Source of the DNA: Pictodentalium vernedei
Lineage: Eukaryota > Mollusca > Scaphopoda > Dentaliida > Dentaliidae
Reading direction: 5' to 3'
Assembly (NCBI GenBank): GCA_031216915.1
Contig: CM062292.1
Span: 75,560,956-75,624,955 of the forward strand
DNA: 64,000 nt
A program made the translations under genes and the position numbers. Every line of letters begins with the position of its first letter. The first letter of the stretch is position 1. The notes beneath the pieces are model-generated. The model was not told the DNA's origin, ran no database searches, and was given only the letters and a program-made list of their open reading frames with translations. Positions 29,721 through 41,309 of this stretch are shown piece by piece.

Positions 29721-30373
29721 TTATTATTTTATTTATTATTTTTATTTATTTATTTATTGGGGTTTAACGACACTTCTGACCGCCAGAGTCACCTCGTGTC
29801 GGACAGTTTTATGGATTGAGGAAGCCGATGTACAGTTAAAACTAGAAGTCCTGTCACGATCTGTGCGCTTATCTAGGCTTAATTGCGCGCAGGAATTGCG
29901 CGCAATTGCCATATCGAATGACATCCAAAGCACGGCAGGTTCTTCTGGTTACTCATAGCAAACACGGGCAATGTTTCTGCCAATGGACCTCCGGGTTACC
30001 CGGAGGTCCATTGGCTGAAACATTGCTTGTGCACAGGCCATATGTACAGAATTTGATAGCCTTACTATGGTCATAACGCGTAGATTAACGCGCAGATCCA
30101 CGTGCTATTTGTGTGCATTTCATGACAGGACTTCTAGTTTTTACTGTACCGTAAGAGAATCACAGAGCAACGGCGAGCAACATTCAGACTCCCCAACGTA
30201 CTACATGTAACTATGCACAAGAAGGGTCAACATTGTTTGAAGACAAGAGCGCAATCGAACTGCAGTAAGTTTTAATAAACAGCGGCAACGTGCCCGCGGC
30301 GTCAGCAATCGGGATTACGTACTTTGTTGTCCCACGGACACAGCACAGTTACTCCTGGCGGGGATCGAAACTG
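29721..30373 (-). mobile_element. SINE (divergent subfamily) carrying a nested family A MITE
   Basis: The A/T-rich tail TTATTTATTTATTGGGGTTT, GACCGCCAGAGTCACCTCG and the body AGCAACGGCGAGCAACATTC belong to the SINE seen at 24693. The B-box region (CGGGGATCGAAACTG) is present but the head before it is missing. A family A MITE at 29833-30146 interrupts it. AAATCGGGCGAAT before and AAATCGGACGAAT after form the target duplication, repeated a third time after the next SINE. Confidence 0.75.
29833..30146. mobile_element. TA-type MITE, family A, copy 3 (nested in a SINE)
   Basis: TA flanks CAGTTAAAACTAGAAGTCC and its complement. The full core palindrome is preserved: GTTTCTGCCAATGGACCTCC then GGGTTACCCGGAGGTCCATT then GGCTGAAACATTGCTTGTGC. 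314 bp. The SINE sequence is collinear across the insertion. Confidence 0.92.
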
Positions 30374-30386
30374 AAATCGGACGAAT

Positions 30387-30671
30387 ATTTATTTATTTAT
30401 TTGTTTACTTATTGGGGTTAAGCGACACGTGTCGGAGAGTCTTACGGGTGGAGGAAGCCAGAGTACCCGAAGAGAACCACAAAACAACGACGAGCAACTT
30501 TCAGAATCTCCAACGTACTAACTCCAGGGTCAACATTGTTTGAAGACAAGTGCAAAATTGATATGCAGTACGCCTTAGTACACACCACCACCGCCCCGCG
30601 GCTTGGGAAATCGGGTTTACGTGCCTTGCCCAAGGACACAACGCAGTAACTCCTGGCGAGGGTCGAACCTG
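30387..30671 (-). mobile_element. SINE, divergent subfamily, in tandem with the previous one
   Basis: It starts with ATTTATTTATTTATTTGTTT, continues through GTGTCGGAGAGTCTTACGGG and AGCAACTTTCAGAATCTCC, and ends at the B-box-like GAGGGTCGAACCTG. AAATCGGACGAAT occurs at both ends (30374-30386 and 30672-30684). The head before the B box is lost, as in the neighbour. Confidence 0.78.
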
Positions 30672-30777
30672 AAATCGGACGAATGCGAAAATGGATCATT
30701 ATGAAGTTTATAAACAACCTGAATACAAGTATTAATTATCCACCTTTTGATGTCGTGGATTATGAATACTGCATTAA

Positions 30778-30985
30778 CCCTTTATCTAACATGACATGCA
30801 GCCGACACTTGCAAATAAAATTCTTGAATAACTAATTTTTTTTCATTTTTTGCGACAAAAACATAGCTTATGACCCCAATTGGAACGAGTGCAACGAGAT
30901 CATTCCAAGGAGGGGACATAAGCTATTGGTGATTACTATGGAAAGCGCTGGTCGGTTTTGACTGTTACGTTGGGTAAAGGGGATA
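30778..30985. mobile_element. piggyBac-like hairpin MITE, variant, degraded
   Basis: TTAA then CCCTTTATCTAAC opens the element. The stem AACATAGCTTATGACCCC and GGGGACATAAGCTAT is imperfect, and the right end TTGGGTAAAGGGG lacks a clear TTAA. Confidence 0.6.
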
Positions 30986-31013
30986 CGAACGTTGGGTAAT
31001 GTGGACAATTATT

Positions 31014-31185
31014 ATCCCTGGTGGTTGAGGGTGGGAGATAGGGATATCTCACCCGAGGGCAAGATGTTTGGGCCAGACACGAGGCTTACCGAGTGTCAAG
31101 ACCAAATATCTTGCCCCAAGGGTGAGATTTCCTCATCTCACACCCACCCCCATCGGGGATAATAATAATCTCTTCATTGACTCTC
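31014..31185. mobile_element. Inverted-repeat element, simple copy of 23655-23945
   Basis: ATTATTATCCCTGG, GGGATATCTCACCCGAGGGC and AAGATGTTTGGGCCAGACAC pair with GACCAAATATCTTGCCCC, GGGTGAGATTTCCTCATCTC and GGGGATAATAATAAT. The loop is short and lacks the extra palindrome present in the 23655 copy. Confidence 0.7.
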
Positions 31186-31189
31186 AGGG

Positions 31190-31600
31190 TTAATTTTTCT
31201 CCCCCACCAAAAACACCATGACGTCATCAAAAGCCTACCTGGCTGTGTTCCTTTGTTCTGGAGTATTCTCCAGTAGCGTAGAATAGCTTATTAGTTGGAA
31301 CAGCTTACCTTATTATTACTATATTTAGCAATTTCTGGTCTATTCTTGTTAGTTCTGACCCTATTCCAAGTACTCTTGTTGTTTCATTTATCTAGATCAC
31401 TTATAAAACCAACCAATCAGATTGCTTGTTTTCTCATAACATGTATGCAGAGTTATCTCACTTGTGTATATCAAAAACATTCTAATCGCCTCTATATCCA
31501 ATGGCCATATCCTAGGGAACCCCACTTTTGTCATATGTGCTTATGTGGAAAGGCACAATGTGACACAATGTGCCCTAGCACATAGGCACATGCTTTATTT
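31190..31600. repeat. Dispersed repeat, inverse match to 22840-23165
   Basis: TTCCTTTGTTCTGGAGTATT, GTTGGAACAGCTTACCTTAT, TATTTAGCAATTTCTGGTCT and AACCAATCAGATTGCTT recur inverted in the right half of the foldback element. It probably is an independent copy of a piece of that element. Confidence 0.6.
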
Positions 31601-31659
31601 TAATTGTTTCGACAATCATGTGACAACCACCAGCACTGTGATCGCGATGGATATATGCG

Positions 31660-32650
31660 TTTCTGGGCGGAAGATAGAGAGGCACGTTTCGGGCAAGAGA
31701 TTCGTGAATATTCTGAGACGAAATTCTAACTACTACCACCAAGACATTTCGGGAGAGGTGAAGCTATTTCGGCACGAGATTTGTGTATATACTATGAGAG
31801 AGATCTGGCTACTACAACAACATTTCAGGAGAATGGAACATGATAAACGTTTGGGCAAGTGGCCCGTAAACGTAATGAGGCAGATCAGAGATCTGACTAC
31901 TACTACAGCATTCCAGAAGAGTGGAACATAACTTTTGGGGCAAGAGATTCGTGAACGTTCTGTGACAGAGTAGAGATCGAACTACTATTACTACAACATT
32001 TCAGGAGAGTGGAAAAGACAAACACTCTGTAAGAGATTTGTGAACACACAACGACAGAAAACCGACTACTACCACCACAACATTCAAGAGAGAGTGTAAC
32101 ATGGCGGCCAACGAGACGGTGAACGCTATGGAGCTTCTGAGCAGATGATAGAGAGATTCGTGAACGTACTGTGACAGAGATCTGCTTTTACTACCACATT
32201 TCAGAAGAGCGGGACATGACAAACTTCCAGGCAAGAGATTCGTGAATGCACTGTGACAGAGAAGAGATCTGACTGCTATTACTACCACTGTTCAGGAAAG
32301 TGTAACATGTCAAACTTTCAGACAAGAGATTCGTGAATGTACTGTGAGAGAGTGGAGATCTGACTTCTATTACTACCACTTTCAGGAGAGTGGGACATGA
32401 CAAACGTTCGAGCAAGAGATGCGTGATTGTACTGTGACAGAACAAAGATCTAAATACTTTTACCACCACATTTTGGAAGAGCGGAACATGACAAACTTTC
32501 AAGCAAGAGGCTCATGAACGTACTGTGAGAGAGTAGAGATCTGACTACTATTACTACCACATTTCAGGAGAGTGGAGAATGATAATCTTTCGGCAAGGGA
32601 TTTGTCAACATACTGAGACAGAGATCCGAATACTACCACAATTTGGGAGA
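31660..32650. repeat. Satellite-like array, about 90-bp unit, first block
   Basis: About eleven units share GCAAGAGATTCGTGAAYGTA, CTGTGACAGAG, GATCTGACTACTATTACTAC and CACATTTCAGGAGAGTGGAA. Minus-strand open frames of 95-105 codons simply reflect the near-multiple-of-three unit. The array is interrupted at 32659 by a hAT-like element and at 33739 by a Gypsy element, and resumes after each. Confidence 0.85.
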
Positions 32651-32658
32651 GTGAAACA

Positions 32659-33322
32659 CAGGGGCGGCGGAACAATTTTCAAAGTGTGTGTGGGGGGGGG
32701 GGGGGGGGGGGGCTGGATTGGACGATGGATGGTCGTCGGTATGACGAGTCGACCATCATTCGACCCGTCGTACGAAAAGTTTAAATTCCAGGGTTCCAAA
32801 AACCCCATTTCCATGCATCTGAGTGGATATTTTGAGATTTTTCAGATGTATTTGAAAGATTTCACACTTTGGGAGCCGTTAAAAAACGTCGGTAAAGCAT
32901 ACCGGTGAGGTCTATTTATCAGCTTTGGCCGTAACGACCAAAGCTGATAAACAGACCTCACCTGTATGCTTTACCAGACGTTAACAGCAATTATACTGTC
33001 TAGTGTCTGTGGTTTATCTTGTCTGGGTGGATTTGGTACTTGTATGTCTGTAAGATTACGATCTGTTTCAGTTAACCGATTTAACAGACTGTATACATTT
33101 TAGCGTTTGCTGCCACTTACTGCAAAAAAAAAATGATCCGAATTCCATCGAAACTGAACCAGTACGAGAGAAACATAGCGGGCGAAAATACGAGGGAGGC
33201 TCTGGATCCGCCCCTTTTTCCCCAGTCATCGGTTGTGTTAAAATATATGCATACAAAAACATGGCCCGGCAAAAAATTGGTGTGGGGGCCCAACCCACCC
33301 CCACCCCGTTCCGCGGCCCCTG
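32659..33322. mobile_element. hAT-like element, copy 2, inserted in the satellite
   Basis: CAGGGGCGGCGGAAC and GTTCCGCGGCCCCTG are inverted ends, and TGAAACA occurs at both junctions. The interior has a 20-base G run, the AGGTCTATTTATCAGC hairpin (about 32900-32975) and CATTTTAGCGTTTGCTGCC, collinear with 13912-14738. It lacks the 198-bp palindrome seen there. No transposase. Confidence 0.75.
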
Positions 33323-33738
33323 AAACATAGCGAACTTTAGGCAAGAGATTTGTGAATATATGGAGACAGAGCTCTGACTTCGATGACGACAACATTTCAG
33401 GAGAGTGGAACATGACAAACATCTGTTTGTGATTCGTGAATACACTACGACAGAAATCCGACTATTACCACCACAACACTCGGAAGAGAGTCTAACATGG
33501 CAACCAACAAGACTGGGAACGCGAAGGATATATACGTTTCTGGGCGGATGATGGAGAGATACTTACTTTCTTCATGCAAGAGATTCGTGAACGCACTGTG
33601 AGAGATCTGACTACTTTTACTACCGCATTTCAAGAGAGTGGAACATGACAAACCTTCTGTAAGTGATTCGTGAACACACTGCGACAGAAATCCGACTACT
33701 ACCACCACAACATTCGGGAGTGAGTGTAACATGGCAAC
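33323..33738. repeat. Satellite-like array, second block
   Basis: The 90-bp units continue (AAGAGATTTGTGAATATATGG, GACTACTTTTACTACCGC) between the hAT-like element and the left LTR. The last bases GCAAC (33734-33738) are the Gypsy target duplication. Confidence 0.8.
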
Positions 33739-34973
33739 TATAATGTTGAGGCATAACCAGGCAAAATAGTTCACAAATATAGGTATTAAGGGCCTATATA
33801 AGTAATGTAATTTTGTTTATTTTGAAATTCTCACCTCTCATATTCCTTAAATTCAGATTAAATATACACAAATTATACATCAAAATGAAGGCTGGGATGT
33901 ATAGAACCCGAAACACATATGCAATCAACTCATAGAGTCGACTGTAGGCACCACTGGTTCCTGGAAGTCTGCTACCGTATTCGCACCAGAACCGATAATA
34001 AAATAATATTTCATCAGAACAACTTGTGGCCAAATGTGCTTCATATATCCAAGAACAAAGCTAGGCATTCAAAACACTTTCGAATACAGCGATAGGTCTG
34101 CATTTTGGAAAAGGACAACACTGTCTGCATTTTTTATTGAAGATGGTTTCCATTCTCGACAGACATGCGCAAATCACTCGTTACCGCGAATTTCCATCAA
34201 AAAACAAAATCGTAATTCTAAGAAATTTCAACAGGTATCATGATACCTTGCATTGAATATGGCAACTGTGCAATCTCTATCTAATAACAGTATACTGTAT
34301 GAAGGCGATCTTTTTCATTATTTGATTTTAGACGGCGTTGTTTTTACATGTTTTTTCTGTCTGATGACGTCGACCGGAAATCGAAAGTATACTCATACGT
34401 AAACAAAAGCAACTTTCCCCAATGCAGCTCTGTCGCCGTGTTTTGAAGAATTTTTATCCCCTAGCTTTGTTCTTGGATATGTAAAGCACATTTGGCCACA
34501 AGTTGTTTTCGTGAAATATTATTAAATTATCAGTCCTGGTGCGAATACGGCAGCAGACTTCCAGGAACCAGTGGTGCCTACAGTCGACTCTATGAGTTGA
34601 TTACACATGTGTTTCGTGTTCTATACATCCCAACCTTCATTTTGATGTATAATTTGTGTATATTTAATTTGAATTGAAGGAATATCAGAGGAGAGAATTT
34701 TCAAAACAAACAAAATTTCATTACTTATATAGGCCCTTAAGTAAACGACGACACCATCCAGATTTATGATTTTATTTCATCATTGTTACAGACTGACTGA
34801 CTGACTAGAATATGTGACCGAAACCTGCTCACCGATGCAATACAAAACATGAGTCCCGTTCTAAGTGTGTTATAGTGGACTCCTTGTATAAACAAACACC
34901 ATGTATTATTGCAGCACATTAAGGTCTAAGTTAAAGGGAAAATAAATACATGTATGTATATGAGAACACTACT
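33739..34973 (-). mobile_element. 3' LTR of the Gypsy element, split by a DNA transposon
   Basis: TATAATGTTGAGGC at 33739 and CACTAC at about 34973 correspond to the ends of the right LTR (41310-41565). LTR text breaks at 33789 and resumes at 34737 (AAGTAAACGACGACACCATC). This copy also has an extra ATAAATACATGTATGTATA near its inner end. The two LTRs otherwise differ by scattered substitutions, so the insertion is not recent. Confidence 0.85.
33790..34736. mobile_element. TTAA-duplicating element with 270-bp inverted ends, inside the LTR
   Basis: TTAA at 33786-33789 and 34737-34740; the intact LTR has TGAA at that site. Ends GGGCCTATATAAGTAATG and CATTACTTATATAGGCCC begin inverted arms of about 270 bp (AGTCGACTGTAGGCACCACT, CAAGAACAAAGCTAGG). 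The 400-bp middle has an ATACAGTATACTGTATG-type palindrome region and no transposase. TTAA targets occur in piggyBac and Kolobok; the GGG start fits Kolobok better, but this is tentative. Confidence 0.8.
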
Positions 34974-37758
34974 CGATATCCAAATTTTCATCATAACGCA
35001 TATCTACAGGTGGTTTATCATGAGCTCTTATCCCTTTGAAAAATGACGAATTTCTAGTTATTGTTTTGCTTGAATTTCTGGCCGTAACAATTGATCCTTT
35101 CACACCAATTACTGTATATCTTTTGGGTTCAAAAACTGGAGTAGGTTTACTTTTATTTTTGTTTAAAACAACTACTGAATCACCAACTTTGATGTTTGAT
35201 TTTCGAGAGAAATTTCGCTTATCTGCATGTATTTCAATTTCTTTTTTGACTTAGCATCCTTAATTCTCACATTTCTATCAACATTGGAAAAGCCGAGACA
35301 AGGAAGTTTTATGTGAACTATTTGTCCAAACATTAACTCACTTGGAGCTTTCCCTGTTGACGAATGAGGAGTACATGTAGATCTGTAATTACGCAGGAAT
35401 GACGGCAATTCTTGCTTGTACGACTTTCCTTCCGTATAAGCAATTTTAACGCGTTTGCCAATAGTTTTCATAAATCTTTCAGCAGTGCCATCTGCCTTTG
35501 GCCAATAAGGAGTAATTTTCTAATGTATAAAACCCAAATTTTCTGCAAACTGACCAACATCACCACCATTAAATGGTGGTCCATTATCACTTTTCAGAAC
35601 TTTGAGTATGCCAAATGCGGCAAATATTTTATCGAACTTTGGTATCATGGTTTTCGCAGATGTAGATTTAACAATCTCCATCTCCGGAAATCGTGAATAC
35701 TCATCCAGAATAACAAGTATGTATTCTCCATTTGGAAGTGGTCCATAAAAATCAATTGCAATATTTGACCAAACCTCTTTTGGCAACTCGGTCATTTTCA
35801 GTGGCTCAGACCTTGGCTTATCTGAATTAATCTGACACATCATACAGTCCTGAATTAATTTCTCGACTAATTTATCTATATTGGGAAACCACACTTTCTC
35901 CCTCAACAATTGTTTAGTTTTCACTAAACCAAGATGGGCCTCATGGCAAATATTGAATATTTTATACCTTAGTTTTTCAGGAACTATTATTTTGGAACCT
36001 CTCAGAATAACATTCTCCGAAACACTCAGCTCATTAGAAATATGCTTAAAAGACTTTAGGTCGGACACACTGATCGTTGAGCCCTGTATTTGGTCAGTTT
36101 CATTCCATGAATTATTTTGTATAATACCAATTAATTTCTGTAATGTTGCATCATCTGCGGTAGCCTTCTGTATATCTGATAAGGTCATGGCTTTTGGAAC
36201 AGCATGATTTGCTACAAAATGCACGTATGCCTCAACATTCGACTCCCCAGTTAAACAGGTCTGGGTCGGATGTCGGGACATATAATCTGCAGGATTCTCA
36301 TGTTTCCCAGGTCTATGTATAATTTTGAAATTATATTGCTGCAATCTTAAACCCCAACGCTCAATTCGAGCACATGGTTTAGCCTTAGGATTTGAATAAG
36401 TCAACTGCAAAGCTTTCTGATCTGTTAAAATGGTAAATGTATCACCACCATACAAAAATAAATGAAAGTGTTCACAAGCCCATACTATTCCAAGAGCCTC
36501 TTTTTCAACTTGGGAATATTTTTGTTCAGCAGACGTAAGGCTACGACTTGCGAAAGCAACTACTTTGGGTTCATCTGCAAGAGATTTACGATGTGCCAAA
36601 ATAGCAGCTACCCCTACAGGACTAGCATCTATAGTTATTTCAGGCATGATGTTAGGATCGAAATACGTCAAAATTGCATTCGAAACAAGAGAGTTTCTGA
36701 TGTCTTCGAAAGACTTCTGGTGAATTTTGTTCCATTCAAATTTGTTATTCTTTTTTGTAAGTTCGCGTAAGGGTGCACTTAATGGTGAAAGATTCTCAAC
36801 GAATCTTGAACAATAGCTTACCATACCAAGAAAGGACTTTACCTCACCGGCATTCTTTGGAGTATCAGCCTTTTAAATGGCCACTACTTTTTTTTGGATC
36901 GGGCATTACACCATCAGCAGAGAAAATATGGCCAAAGAATTCCAATTTGGATTTATTAAATAAACATTTGTTTTTATTGAGAGTAAGATTGCTGTCTTTT
37001 ATAGACTTAAACACCTCTTCAAGGGCTTCATCATATGATGCTTGATCTTTCCCAAACACTAGTATATCATCACTCATATTAATTGAATTGGGTATATTTT
37101 GAATTTGCTGCCTAATAATATTCTGAAAAACTTCTGCTGCAGACGAAACTCCAAAATTCAGGCGTTTATATCTGAACAAACCCAAATGTGTTGAAAATGT
37201 TGTCAAATATCGTGATTCTGGTGCTAAGACTAATTGATGATATCCTTTTAATAAATCAAGTTTGGAGAAAACCTGGGCTCCATTTAATTTATGTATGACG
37301 TCATCTAATGTGGTGAAATGTCTTTCGCGCTTTATGGCAGTGTTCGGAAGTCTCATATCAACACAGATTCTAACATCTGCAGAATTTGCCTTTGGTACGA
37401 CAACAATTGGGGAAACCCAAGGAGTGGGGCCTTCCACTTTTTCAATGATATCATTCTCAATCAGATTATTTATCTCAATTTCAACCTGTTTACGCAAAGG
37501 AAACGGTATGCGACGATGAGGTTGGGCAATGGGCTTAACTGACGTGTCTGTGTGTAAAATCACTGGCTGTCCCTTAAATTTACCTAAACCCTCAAATAAG
37601 GACGGATACTTGACAACAAATTCATCAGATCTAGGTGTGTGCAGATTGTTTATAGCCGAAATTGTTATTAAATCCAAATCACTGGCAGTTTTATAGCCAA
37701 GTTAGTTACCACTTTTGCCTCTAACAACATGAAATACTGAGTGTACTTTTAATTGTTT
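34969..37758 (-). pseudogene. pol: Gypsy pol: reverse transcriptase, RNase H, integrase (broken)
   Basis: RT: PFPLRKQVEIEINNLI, WVSPIVVVPKANSADVRICV, FSKLDLLKGYHQL, MSDDILVF (catalytic pair kept) and LEFFGHIFSADGV. A frameshift in an A run near 36893 and a TAA just after separate this from the next part: YCSRFVENLSPLSAPLREL, RNase H (ITIDASPVGVAAIL, VEKEALGIVWACEHF, LTDQKALQL). The integrase HHCC region follows (HEAHLGLVKTKQLL ... CMMC), then core IDFYGPLPNGEYILVILDEY and SDNGPPFNGG. A TAG at about 35519 precedes KITPYWPKADGTAERF, which carries the final catalytic Glu. Another frameshift near 35185 precedes the C-terminal GDSVVVLNKNKSKP and KRYTVIGVKGSIVTARN. Four lesions make it inactive. 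It ends at a TAG that overlaps the LTR. Confidence 0.93.
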
Positions 37759-38057
37759 TGTTCATACGTCACATTCAAACATTCCTAAAAGTGGAAGTGG
37801 AGAACCGGAGCCATGCGCAAAAACTTTGGTGGTGCGTACTGATGACAACTGGGGTCGTTTTTGCATACTGCGAAACGTGAATTCGTCCACTAAATTGACG
37901 GAAGCACCAGAATTAATCATAAAACTGACATTGTGATCAAAAATATTAATCTCAGTGCACGGACATTTCTGACTAACTTCGCTTGTTGTAGCGACAACAC
38001 AAGTTTTTGCATTTTTTTCCAGAAAACTAACCAATGTACGTATTTTAGGAAAGCTCT
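37759..38057 (-). pseudogene. Gypsy aspartic protease domain with altered active site
   Basis: The frame reads NAKTCVVATTSEVSQKC, then MINSGASVNLVDEFTF and ending PLPLLGMFECDV. Retropepsins need D-S/T-G; here the Asp codon reads Asn, which would abolish activity. It lies between gag and pol as expected, but about 2.3 kb of unrelated DNA separates it from gag. Confidence 0.8.
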
Positions 38058-40352
38058 AGCACTGTTAAAACTACAACCAACATTTTTGGGGGGAACTGGA
38101 AAAAAGAAAAAAAAAATTCCATGTTTTTGGGTCGGGACGGCAGCTTTTTTTGTCTGTCAAAATCACTAAGTCCACACATGGATGTCATGCAGTTACTCTT
38201 TGCTCAAAATTTCATACTTTGAGATGTGTCAAGTGTGGTAACAGTTAATATTGCAATATATATTACCTGTATTAGAGAAGTATCTTCAGATATCTTCACA
38301 CACACACACACAGTAGGTTTCCAAACCCATAATATCCACCGTGCATTCATTTTATGCACAATTAAATGCACGAGTGCCTCCTCTCACAGACTCAGTGAAT
38401 TTCCAACCACCCCCCCCCCCCCCAAAAAAAAAAAAAAAAATTATTCACAGTGAGTTTAAACATGCCCCCTTCCCCCCTCCGATGTTTATCTGGTTATATA
38501 CCATAATAACCCTGTTTTACAGAGACAATGCCGACTCACCTTATCCCCTACGATACCCCCTTCCATGAAAATTCTCTACAGCTGAAGGTCGGCTGCTACC
38601 ACTATTTTCCATCACCCACAAATCACTGATAAAAACCTTTGAGATTCTTGAGATTCTGAAAAATCTTATTTTTTTGGTTGGTACTCATTGACTTTTAGTT
38701 GGTAATTATCACTTTTGGACAGTTATGGACTGTTTTGGTCGGTAATCAGTATGACCCCCTTGTATTAGTTTTTTTGTGTGGCGAGTTGATCCATGGCGAC
38801 TTGGCCCGTGGCGACCTGACCCAGTGGCGAGTTGACCGAGTGACGAGTTGACTCGGTGGCAAGTCAACCCGTTCCCCTTGCAAACATGCATGACTAGTTT
38901 TTGTCACAACCTCTACCAGGGGCGTAGCTATGGGCGGACTGGGGACAAGCCCCCAAAAGTTTGTTGCCCCCCCCCCCAAAAAAAAATGGTTGACGTGAAC
39001 AATGAGGGAGAATTTTGGCTGATCGGCGTGCCTGTAAATGCTCTCAGGTGCTAACAAAATGCTTGGAAATCGCTCCTAGAGCGCTGAAATATGAAATATT
39101 TTCCGGGGGGGTGCAAACCCTCCACCCCCATCTACGGGAGGGTACACCCCCTCCCGTACCCAACCCCTCCTCAGGCCTTCAGGAGATGCCTTCGGCATCT
39201 CAACCCAGGAATCTCCATGTAAAGCTCATTTCATCCTAGCAGAATGTCTCAAACAACCAGTTGGGCCGTTCCGTCATCTCTGCGTACATCTTAACATAAT
39301 GCTAAAATAGTATCATTCTTACTTTCTTTCTTCATATAATTGCTGCCTTCAACAGGTTGATGATTATGCAATGAATTCAGGGGGTTGTGGGATGAATCTC
39401 TTCAGCTCCCCTCTAGGCTACCACAGATAGATCTTTAGCATGCACAGGGTCTGTCTCTCCCTGCACAGAGGTCAGCCATTTTACGTCCCCACCCGATAGG
39501 ACGGTACACTGTGGCAGCATCAACCCCGAAATTAATGCTGACAGAGGGTGTTTGGTCAATACGGAACCTCTCCCCGACCGTGGATTAAATACACGAACAT
39601 GGGTTACACACTTAAATTTGCAGGACTTATCTCCAGGTTGCGCAAATTTTTAACTCTGGTAGGCTTGTGGTAAACTGCTACCTTTCAGCTAGAAATGTGG
39701 GGCCGAATCTTCCAGGGCAGCATCGTTTTGGGGCAGATTCTACCTGGGGTCGAATCGCCATGTATCCCACTGTGGCAGGGTAGTTGCTTTTGATGAGCCA
39801 TAACACCATGAAATTGAAAACCAAAATGGAAATAAATATATTCACCATGTAGGGAATGGAATCATCTATCACATCGCTCGTGTGTTATTGGGAGTTATTG
39901 AATATTTGTTGACGTTTTCCATGCACGAAAATAGGTTATGTTTCGTTGATCAATACAAATATAAAAATCACAAACCTTGAAATATGACCCAATAAAAAAT
40001 AAACAATGATGTTTAAAATATATTGTTAGTTATTTGTTTTCAAGGTATTCATCGTCTAAGTGTTTGCGTAATCACAATGGGAATCGATGGGGTCATTTGT
40101 TTATCTCAAAATGGTGGCCCCCATGACGCGATTCCAACAAAAAATTATTCATTTATCGGCGACAGAATATCAACTTATAGTCACTTAAATTTGTATTAAG
40201 CACTTTCTGTGAGTTTATATACATGTTATTCCTCAAACTTTTGTTTAGGTTTTCCGTACTTTGTTGAATTTTGGTCTATTTACTGTTCATAAACTTACAC
40301 GTTTTGCACTATGACAGATATCGTAACCGGAAGTGGCCAACCGTTGTTGTCG
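38058..40352. other. Probable insertion between gag and protease, unassigned
   Basis: No Gypsy coding sequence is recognisable here, and gag stops directly before it. Contents: (AC)n at 38301; a C/A tract at 38408; a 16-bp minisatellite at 38775-38875 (TGGCGAGTTGACCCRG units, six copies); a hAT-like end CAGGGGCGTAGCTATG at 38917; C tracts; and AT-rich DNA from 39800. No matching right terminus or duplication was found, so the inserted element is unidentified. Confidence 0.5.
38775..38875. repeat. Minisatellite, 16-bp unit, about six copies
   Basis: TGGCGAGTTGATCCA, TGGCGACTTGGCCCG, TGGCGACCTGACCCA, TGGCGAGTTGACCGA, TGACGAGTTGACTCG and TGGCAAGTCAACCCG follow one another with single-base spacers. 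Non-coding. Confidence 0.85.
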
Positions 40353-41199
40353 CTACTTGTTGTTAGCAAACACATACTCGGAATCATCACTTGAATCCTC
40401 CTGAACCCAATTTCCACAAGACTTGGCTTTTTTGCTGACATATCTCTTTTCTTTTGGCTTTGACCTACACACAGATTCAAAATGATTTTGTTTTCCACAA
40501 TTTCTACACGATTTGCCTTTAGCGGGACAAACTTTTGATGTGGATAATTTCCACCACAATTATAACAAGACTTTCGTGTTGAATCACTTCGTCGTTGCAA
40601 ATCAGGACATTGACGAAATTTCACCTTATTAACCCTCAAAATAGGCGGAACTACCTTACCCGTTTCCTTTGAACATTCTATTTGACATGCTTGAAATTCA
40701 CTTATTCCAAACGCTCTTGCAGTGTCCAGAAGTTGCGAGAGAGATATTTCCTCGCGTAACGCTTTACGCCTAAGAGCTGTTGATACACAACTTTGAATAA
40801 TTTGAGAATTAATCTCAGAATCCACATCCGAAAATGAACATGCTCTAGCCAGTTCACGTAAGCGCGTTGCGTAGTGATCCAGTCTTTCATCATGCAGTTG
40901 CCTAGAACTTCTAAATTTGTAGTGTTCGTACTCAACATTCTGTTTAGGACAAAAATAGCTTGTTAAAGCAGTCTTGCATGCATCATAATCAGCTGTATCG
41001 TCTGTTGGTAGCGTTTCAAACATATCATAAACTGATGGACCAGCGTAATGTAGTAAAAGTGCACGTTTTCTGGCTTTCGCTGTAACATTAAGCGCAACCA
41101 TGAAATTATCAAACCTATCCAACCTTTACGCCAATTATGTGCAAGATTGTTAGTGTCCGAAACAACAAACTTTAGAAATGTTGACAAAGACTCAGCCAT
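40353..41199 (-). pseudogene. gag: Gypsy gag (capsid and zinc knuckles), frameshifted
   Basis: From a Met at 41199 the frame reads MAESLSTFLKFVVSDTNNLA. After a one-base frameshift near 41125 it continues DRFDNFMVALNVTAKARKR, LLLHYAGPSVYDMF, KFRSSRQLHDERLDHYATRL and ELARACSFSDVDSEINSQII, a typical retrotransposon gag capsid. CYNCGGNYPHQK starts the first zinc knuckle. A second frameshift near 40535 moves CRNCGKQNHFESVC, a clean CCHC knuckle, to another frame. It ends DSSDDSEYVFANNK and TAG. Confidence 0.9.
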
Positions 41200-41292
41200 C
41201 GTCACGTCTGTAGATAAACTGATGCCGCTTTTATAACAATGAGTCAGCCCTAAGCAGCAAACCAACAGCGTGGTAAACAGGTACCAAATATT

Positions 41293-41309
41293 CCATCCTC
41301 GTCGCCAAA
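41293..41309 (-). promoter_or_regulatory. Gypsy primer-binding site
   Basis: Immediately inside the 5' LTR the minus strand reads TTTGGCGACGAGGATGG. TGGCG-type sequences at this position are usual tRNA-primer sites in Gypsy elements. Which tRNA would pair cannot be decided by eye. Confidence 0.6.

Noticed and set aside
32001-32502. Long minus-strand frames (SQISHSTFTNLL-like)
   Set aside because: They reflect the satellite unit length; stops and shifts occur in neighbouring units and no domain is recognisable.
38917-38932. Complete hAT element starting CAGGGGCGTAGCTATG
   Set aside because: No matching right end or 8-bp duplication could be found within the Gypsy interior; kept only as a terminus-like motif.
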